From an uncultured Collinsella sp. (GTDB taxonomy: Bacteria; Actinomycetota; Coriobacteriia; Coriobacteriales; Coriobacteriaceae), in assembly GCA_934655835.1 (NCBI GenBank), contig CAKUHM010000009.1:1-16546 (forward strand): 16,546 bases of DNA, written 5' to 3'. Shown here piece after piece: positions 12,191 through 16,546 of the stretch; within the stretch, counting starts at the first letter, position 1, and every line of letters starts with the position of its first letter. The position numbers and the translations under genes were made by a program. Below the pieces are notes generated by a model. The model searched no databases and was not told where the DNA came from. It was given only the letters and a program-made list of their open reading frames with translations.

Positions 12191-13873
12191 CTACTTGCGA
12201 CGAAGCAGCGCCGAGACCTCGGGCATCTTAAAGGCAACAGCCAGGCCAAAGGTGACGGCGAGCGAGACGATGCCCGCAACGCAAACATAACCCAAGGTAA
12301 TCAGAATCGATCCGCCGAGGGCCCCGACGAAGTGCTCAAGCGCCCACATGACGGCGGCACCCGCGGCAGCGCCCAGGCCACCGAGCAAAAGGCCAAAGAA
12401 ACCGCCATGCAGGATAGATTTAACCTGAAGACCACGCAGGCGACGACGCAGCCACCACAGCGAACAACCGACCAAGATCACGTAGTCGACGACATACGAA
12501 AGCGCGATTGCCGGCATACCGAAGCCCAGTACAACGCCAAACAGCAGAACTGAGCCGGCCTGGCCGATGGCAGAATACAGGCAATAGCGGCTATAGGGCT
12601 TCATGTCGAGCAAGGCAGAGAAGCTCTTCTGCATCAACACGACCACGCCGTAGAGCGGCAGGGAAAGTGCCAGGTAGATAAGGAACTCCGACACCAGCGC
12701 CACACCGGACTCATCGAACTTGCCAGCGCAGTAGATCATGTTGAGCGGACGCGCGAAGACAATCAGGTACAGCGCGAACGGAATCAGGAAGAACAGCATC
12801 TGGGCGACGCCACGCGAAATGCCCGTGCGGACGCTGTCGTAATCCTTCTCCTGTGCGTCGTGAGAGAGCTCGGTATAGAGCGCCGTCGAAAGCGAGGCGG
12901 CAATCAGCGCGTAGGGCAGCGTGTACCACAGGCGCGCATAGGCGATGACGGAAGGACCAGTCTCGGGCTGGACCACCAGCGCAGCAGCGTTGGTGATAGA
13001 AGTCGAGACAAACATGCACACCGTGGCGAGCAGCGTCGGGATACCGAGCGCAATCGTCTGACGCAGCGCAGGATCCTTAAAGTCAATATGGATATGGGGA
13101 TGCACGCCGTGCTTGCCAAGCGCGGGGATCTGACATGCCATCTGAACAAAGACACCGAGGGTCGTACCGGCCGCAATCAAGATGATGCCGGCACGTTCGC
13201 CAAACTGTGCGGACACGGGCGCAAAGCCCATAAAGCTCGCAATGACGATCACATTGTTGAGGACCGGGGCAAACGTCGACCAGAAGTAGTCGCGGTGTGC
13301 GTTGAGGACGCCCGAAAACACCGAGCCCAAACCATAAAACAGAATCTGGATGGCAAAGAAACGGAACATGAACGCAGCGGTATCCATGCTGCCGCCGTCA
13401 CCCGAAAGGAACGATTGCGTCCAGATAAAGCCCGGGGCGAACACGGTCCCCAGCAACGAAATGCCACCCAGCACCAATAGCAGAATACCGAGCAGGTTGC
13501 CCACGTACTCGTTAGAGGCCTCGCGACCCTGCTCACGCCTCACGCCCATGTACACGGGCAAGAACGCCGTCACGAGCATGCCGCCCATCACGAGTTCGTA
13601 GAGCATATTGGGCAGGTTGTTGGCGACCTGATAGGAAGACGAGAGCAGCGACATGCCGATAGCGGCCGCCATTGCCCACGTGCGGATAAAACCGGTGACG
13701 CGAGACACGATGGTCAGGATGGTCATAAGCCCGGCGGAACGACCAACCGTGGAGTAGTCCGACGAGCCCATGTCGTCAGTGTCATCTCGCGACGAAGAAG
13801 CTTCGGATGAGGGTGTCTGAGGCGCAGATTCTTCTGCAAAATGAGCTCCGCGCTTCAATTCTTCCTGCGGCAT
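12191..13873 (-). CDS. murJ: Lipid II flippase MurJ (MviN)
   Basis: 560 aa polytopic membrane protein that moves lipid II across the cytoplasmic membrane for peptidoglycan synthesis. Residues ~1-45 are a polar Ser/Asp-rich tail. Many hydrophobic segments follow, consistent with the 14-helix MOP fold. Family-like sequence includes SRVTGFIRTWAMAAAIG and NNLPNMLYELVMGGML near the first helices. The ATG at 13873 lies 3 bp after the ybaK stop, with AGAGAGG 8 nt upstream. An internal ATG at residue 35 would remove the tail, so the N-terminus is somewhat uncertain. The TAG stop abuts the uvrC GTG. Confidence 0.93.
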   Translation of the reverse strand: MPQEELKRGAHFAEESAPQTPSSEASSSRDDTDDMGSSDYSTVGRSAGLMTILTIVSRVTGFIRTWAMAAAIGMSLLSSSYQVANNLPNMLYELVMGGMLVTAFLPVYMGVRREQGREASNEYVGNLLGILLLVLGGISLLGTVFAPGFIWTQSFLSGDGGSMDTAAFMFRFFAIQILFYGLGSVFSGVLNAHRDYFWSTFAPVLNNVIVIASFMGFAPVSAQFGERAGIILIAAGTTLGVFVQMACQIPALGKHGVHPHIHIDFKDPALRQTIALGIPTLLATVCMFVSTSITNAAALVVQPETGPSVIAYARLWYTLPYALIAASLSTALYTELSHDAQEKDYDSVRTGISRGVAQMLFFLIPFALYLIVFARPLNMIYCAGKFDESGVALVSEFLIYLALSLPLYGVVVLMQKSFSALLDMKPYSRYCLYSAIGQAGSVLLFGVVLGFGMPAIALSYVVDYVILVGCSLWWLRRRLRGLQVKSILHGGFFGLLLGGLGAAAGAAVMWALEHFVGALGGSILITLGYVCVAGIVSLAVTFGLAVAFKMPEVSALLRRK

Positions 13874-13876
13874 CGC

Positions 13877-14377
13877 TCAGTCCTCTCTCGTAATCGCGGC
13901 AACTGTCGCCCCGCAAAATGCAATTAAATCATCAGGTGCAAGCTCGAGCTGATAACCACGCTTGCCTCCCGAAATAAAAATGGTATCCCAAAGGACACAT
14001 GTCTCATCAATGAGCGTCCGGTAGCGTTTTTTCATACCGACCGGACTGCAGCCGCCGCGAACGTAGCCAGTCGCCGCAAGCAAATCCTTCACATGCATCA
14101 TGGCCAAGGACTTCTCCCCCGCGGCACGCGCGGCGGACTTTAGATCGAGCTCGTCGGCAACAGGGATGCAGCACACGACGTGGTCGTTGGACGGCGTCAC
14201 GCAGACCAAGGTCTTAAATCCTTGACCGGGCTCCTCGCCAAGCTGCTCCGAAATCGCGACCCCCAGGCCCGCCGACTCATCACCATCGTCTTCGTACGTA
14301 TGTAGAACATAGGAAATGCCGGCGCTTTCCAGCTCGCGCATCGCATTGGTTTTTGGCGTCTTTACAGCCTTTGCCAT
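13877..14377 (-). CDS. ybaK: YbaK/EbsC-type Cys-tRNA(Pro) deacylase
   Basis: 166 aa, near the 159 aa of E. coli YbaK. The family hydrolyses cysteine wrongly attached to tRNA-Pro. Seen: the Lys in FKTLVCV fits the conserved catalytic Lys. GYVRGGCSPVGMKK is the family's hallmark, and a C-terminal Gly/Ala-rich segment ends the domain. The frame is open to 14473, but the ATG at 14377 has AAAGG 8 nt upstream and gives the usual N-terminus. It is first of a tight ybaK-murJ-uvrC group. TATACT on the minus strand (about 14416-14421) could be a -10 element, with no clear -35. Confidence 0.92.
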   Translation of the reverse strand: MAKAVKTPKTNAMRELESAGISYVLHTYEDDGDESAGLGVAISEQLGEEPGQGFKTLVCVTPSNDHVVCCIPVADELDLKSAARAAGEKSLAMMHVKDLLAATGYVRGGCSPVGMKKRYRTLIDETCVLWDTIFISGGKRGYQLELAPDDLIAFCGATVAAITRED

Positions 14378-14458
14378 GGCATATCCTTTCCCTCGCATTC
14401 GGACGCAAGGATTAAGTATATGTCCAATTCGGCTGCATACGTCACTTCGACACAGCAA

Positions 14459-14489
14459 GCGCCATCGAATCACAAGGAGTCGATGGCGC
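14459..14489 (-). terminator. Stem-loop after uvrA, probable terminator
   Basis: A perfect 10-bp inverted repeat, GCGCCATCGA (14459-14468) and TCGATGGCGC (14480-14489), with an 11-nt loop, 20 bp past the uvrA stop. On the minus strand the tail is TTGCTGTG, poor in T, so termination may be incomplete. ybaK follows 80 bp later. Confidence 0.6.
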
Positions 14490-14509
14490 CCATAAACTGA
14501 ATCGCCTAT

Positions 14510-16546
14510 TTATTGAGCATCAAGTTGAGCCTGACGCTCCCGGTCACGCCTGAGCAACGGCGCCAAAAACTTGCCCGTATAACTCTGCGGACAGTCCGCA
14601 ACCTGCTCCGGTGTGCCCGAAACCACGACGGTTCCGCCGCCATTGCCGCCCTCGGGGCCCATATCGATCAGGCGGTCGGCAACCTTGATGACATCAAGGT
14701 TGTGCTCGATCACCAGCACTGTGTTGCCCGCATCAACCAGACGCTGCAACACGTCGAGCAGCTGGCGAACGTCCTCAAAGTGAAGACCGGTCGTCGGCTC
14801 ATCCAGAATGTAGAACGTCTTGCCCGTCTGGCGTCGATGAAGCTCCTTGGCGAGCTTCACGCGTTGCGCCTCGCCACCCGAAAGCGTCGTCGCGGGCTGG
14901 CCAAGGCTCACATAGCCAAGGCCCACGTCATACAGGGTCTGAAGCTTGCGCTTGATCTGCGGGATATTCCCAAAGAAGGCCAGTGCCTCGGTAACGCTCA
15001 TGTCGAGCACATCCGAGATGGTCTTGCCGCGATAGGTAACCTCAAGCGTCTCACGGTTGTAACGCTTACCGCCGCAGACCTCGCAAGGAACGTAGATGTC
15101 AGGCAAGAAATGCATCTCGATCTTGATCTGTCCGTCGCCCTTGCACGCCTCGCAGCGACCGCCGCTCACATTAAAGGAGAAACGTCCCGGCGAGTAACCG
15201 CGCGCCTTCGACTCCGGCGTACTCGCAAACAGCGCGCGAAGATCATCCCAAAGGCCAATGTACGTAGCAGGGTTGGAACGCGGCGTGCGGCCAATCGGCG
15301 ACTGGTCGATATCGATAACCTTATCGATACACTCGATGCCCTCGATTTTCTTATACGGACCCACAGGGCGCGTCGAACGGTGAATGGCATTCGTAAGGGC
15401 AGGTGCGATGGTGTCGGTAACCAGGGAGCTCTTACCCGATCCCGACACGCCGGTAACAACCGTAAGCGTACCAAACTCGATCTTGGCGGTAACGTTTTTG
15501 AGGTTGTTGGCGCGGGCGCCCGTGATCTTAAGGCAGCCGCGACCGGGCTTGCGGCGTTCATCGGGAACCCGAATCATTCGCTTGCCGGTCAGGTAGGCAC
15601 CCGTCATCGAATCGGGGCACGCCATGATATCGGCAGGCGTTCCCGCGGCGACCACGTGTCCGCCGTTCACGCCCGCGCCGGGGCCCATGTCGATCACATA
15701 GTCGGCAGCACGAATCGTATCCTCATCATGCTCGACGACGATGACGGTATTGCCGATATCGCGTAGGCGCTCAAGCGTCTTGATCAGGCGCTCGTTATCG
15801 CGCTGATGGAGGCCGATCGACGGCTCGTCCAAAATGTACAGCACACCCATGAGGCCGGCGCCGATCTGAGTTGCCAGGCGAATGCGCTGGGCCTCGCCTC
15901 CGGAAAGCGTCGCCGAGGCACGGTCGAGGGTCAGATAGCCGAGTCCGACATCGACCAGAAAGCGCAGGCGCTCCAGGATTTCCTTGACGATGCGCCCGCC
16001 GATAAATTGTTGGCGCTCGGTAAGCTCCAAGCCCTCAAAAAACTCGAGCGACTCGCGGCACGACAGGCAACAGACCTCATAAATCGACTTACCGCCTACG
16101 GTAACGGCGAGCATCTCGGGGCGCAGACGAGCACCATGGCAACTCGAGCACGGCTCCTCGCGGATGTACTTCTCCAAGCGCGCCTTGGTGTTCTCATTCG
16201 TCGTCTCGGTATAGCGCTCGTACAGGATATTGCGCACGCCCGAGAACTTGGTGTCCCACTGGCTGCGGCGCCCATCGAGCTTTTGATAGTCGACCGAAAT
16301 CTTCTGGTCGCCCATGCCGTCTAAAAACGCGCGACGCACCCGCGGAGGCAGATCCTCCCACGGCGTATCGACGCTCACCTTAAAGTGTTTGCAGACCGCA
16401 GCGAAAATCTGCGGATAGTAGTTAGAGTTGCCAAACAGGCTGCCAAAAACCCCGTCGGCGATCGACTTCGAGGGGTCTTCGATCAGCGCCTCGGCATCGA
16501 CCGTCTTCTTAAAGCCCAGGCCATCGCACTCGGGACATGCGCCATA
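14510..16546 (-). CDS. uvrA: UvrABC excinuclease subunit A, C-terminal ~678 residues (5' end cut)
   Basis: UvrA is the damage-sensing ATPase of nucleotide excision repair. The frame is open to the window edge. The visible part begins [11 protein letters not shown], the second half of the first-half zinc module, so roughly the first 270 residues are missing. In visible numbering: EPCSSCHG and CLSC (about 132-163), first signature [12 protein letters not shown] (214-225) and Walker B YILDEPS (237-243). The second ABC unit has Walker A GVSGSGKS (366-373). Its zinc module is CEAC and CEVC (465-468, 488-491). [12 protein letters not shown] and [11 protein letters not shown] end the unit. All ATPase motifs are intact. 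An internal ATG at 16378 is not the start. Confidence 0.97.
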   Translation of the reverse strand, partial: YGACPECDGLGFKKTVDAEALIEDPSKSIADGVFGSLFGNSNYYPQIFAAVCKHFKVSVDTPWEDLPPRVRRAFLDGMGDQKISVDYQKLDGRRSQWDTKFSGVRNILYERYTETTNENTKARLEKYIREEPCSSCHGARLRPEMLAVTVGGKSIYEVCCLSCRESLEFFEGLELTERQQFIGGRIVKEILERLRFLVDVGLGYLTLDRASATLSGGEAQRIRLATQIGAGLMGVLYILDEPSIGLHQRDNERLIKTLERLRDIGNTVIVVEHDEDTIRAADYVIDMGPGAGVNGGHVVAAGTPADIMACPDSMTGAYLTGKRMIRVPDERRKPGRGCLKITGARANNLKNVTAKIEFGTLTVVTGVSGSGKSSLVTDTIAPALTNAIHRSTRPVGPYKKIEGIECIDKVIDIDQSPIGRTPRSNPATYIGLWDDLRALFASTPESKARGYSPGRFSFNVSGGRCEACKGDGQIKIEMHFLPDIYVPCEVCGGKRYNRETLEVTYRGKTISDVLDMSVTEALAFFGNIPQIKRKLQTLYDVGLGYVSLGQPATTLSGGEAQRVKLAKELHRRQTGKTFYILDEPTTGLHFEDVRQLLDVLQRLVDAGNTVLVIEHNLDVIKVADRLIDMGPEGGNGGGTVVVSGTPEQVADCPQSYTGKFLAPLLRRDRERQAQLDAQ

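Noticed and set aside
10655..12553. Plus-strand open frame of 632 codons
   Set aside because: Antisense to uvrC and the 3' end of murJ. It crosses a gene boundary and shows no recognisable motif.
1..16546. CRISPR arrays, insertion sequences, tRNA or rRNA genes, prophage
   Set aside because: I saw no spaced direct repeats, transposase or integrase frames, or recognisable tRNA/rRNA sequence on either strand.

Overview
The window is high-GC and looks like a gut actinobacterium of the class Coriobacteriia. Collinsella is my best guess, from protein flavour and gene content only; no database search was possible. Every gene I can support lies on the minus strand, so transcription runs from high to low coordinates. 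Both edges cut genes: nanE at the left and uvrA at the right.

Right half (10244-16546): housekeeping genes in the order uvrA (5' end missing), ybaK-type aminoacyl-tRNA deacylase, murJ lipid II flippase and uvrC. The last three are nearly contiguous (3 bp, then 0 bp between genes). A stem-loop follows uvrA and two weak terminator-like hairpins follow uvrC.

Gap 9879-10243 (365 bp): no gene. It holds the uvrC 3' hairpins, a perfect 23-bp palindrome inside a wider inverted repeat, a weak candidate promoter and a leader hairpin. It is the probable control region of the next operon.

Left half (1-9878): a probable sialic acid (Neu5Ac) uptake and catabolism operon. It opens with a peptide-class ABC importer: lipoprotein binding protein, permease, a fused permease-ATPase and a second ATPase. 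This is the architecture I know from the Haemophilus ducreyi SatABCD and corynebacterial SiaEFGI sialic acid transporters. Next come two overlapping CE7-like esterase genes, the first with an intact catalytic triad and the second with the nucleophile serine lost. Then come a NanA-type lyase, a ROK kinase (NanK) and NanE epimerase. Together they would import sialic acid, remove O-acetyl groups, cleave to ManNAc plus pyruvate, phosphorylate ManNAc and epimerise it to GlcNAc-6-P. The removal of O-acetyl groups is inference.

The most unusual find is a pair of ~100-bp imperfect palindromes flanking nanK (163-260 and 1312-1411). Read on opposite strands, they align without gaps over their stems. 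They share a U.G/G.U wobble pair and a tandem G.A pair, and differ by about seven compensatory base-pair changes. They look like two members of one structured RNA or single-stranded-DNA family, inserted in opposite orientations.
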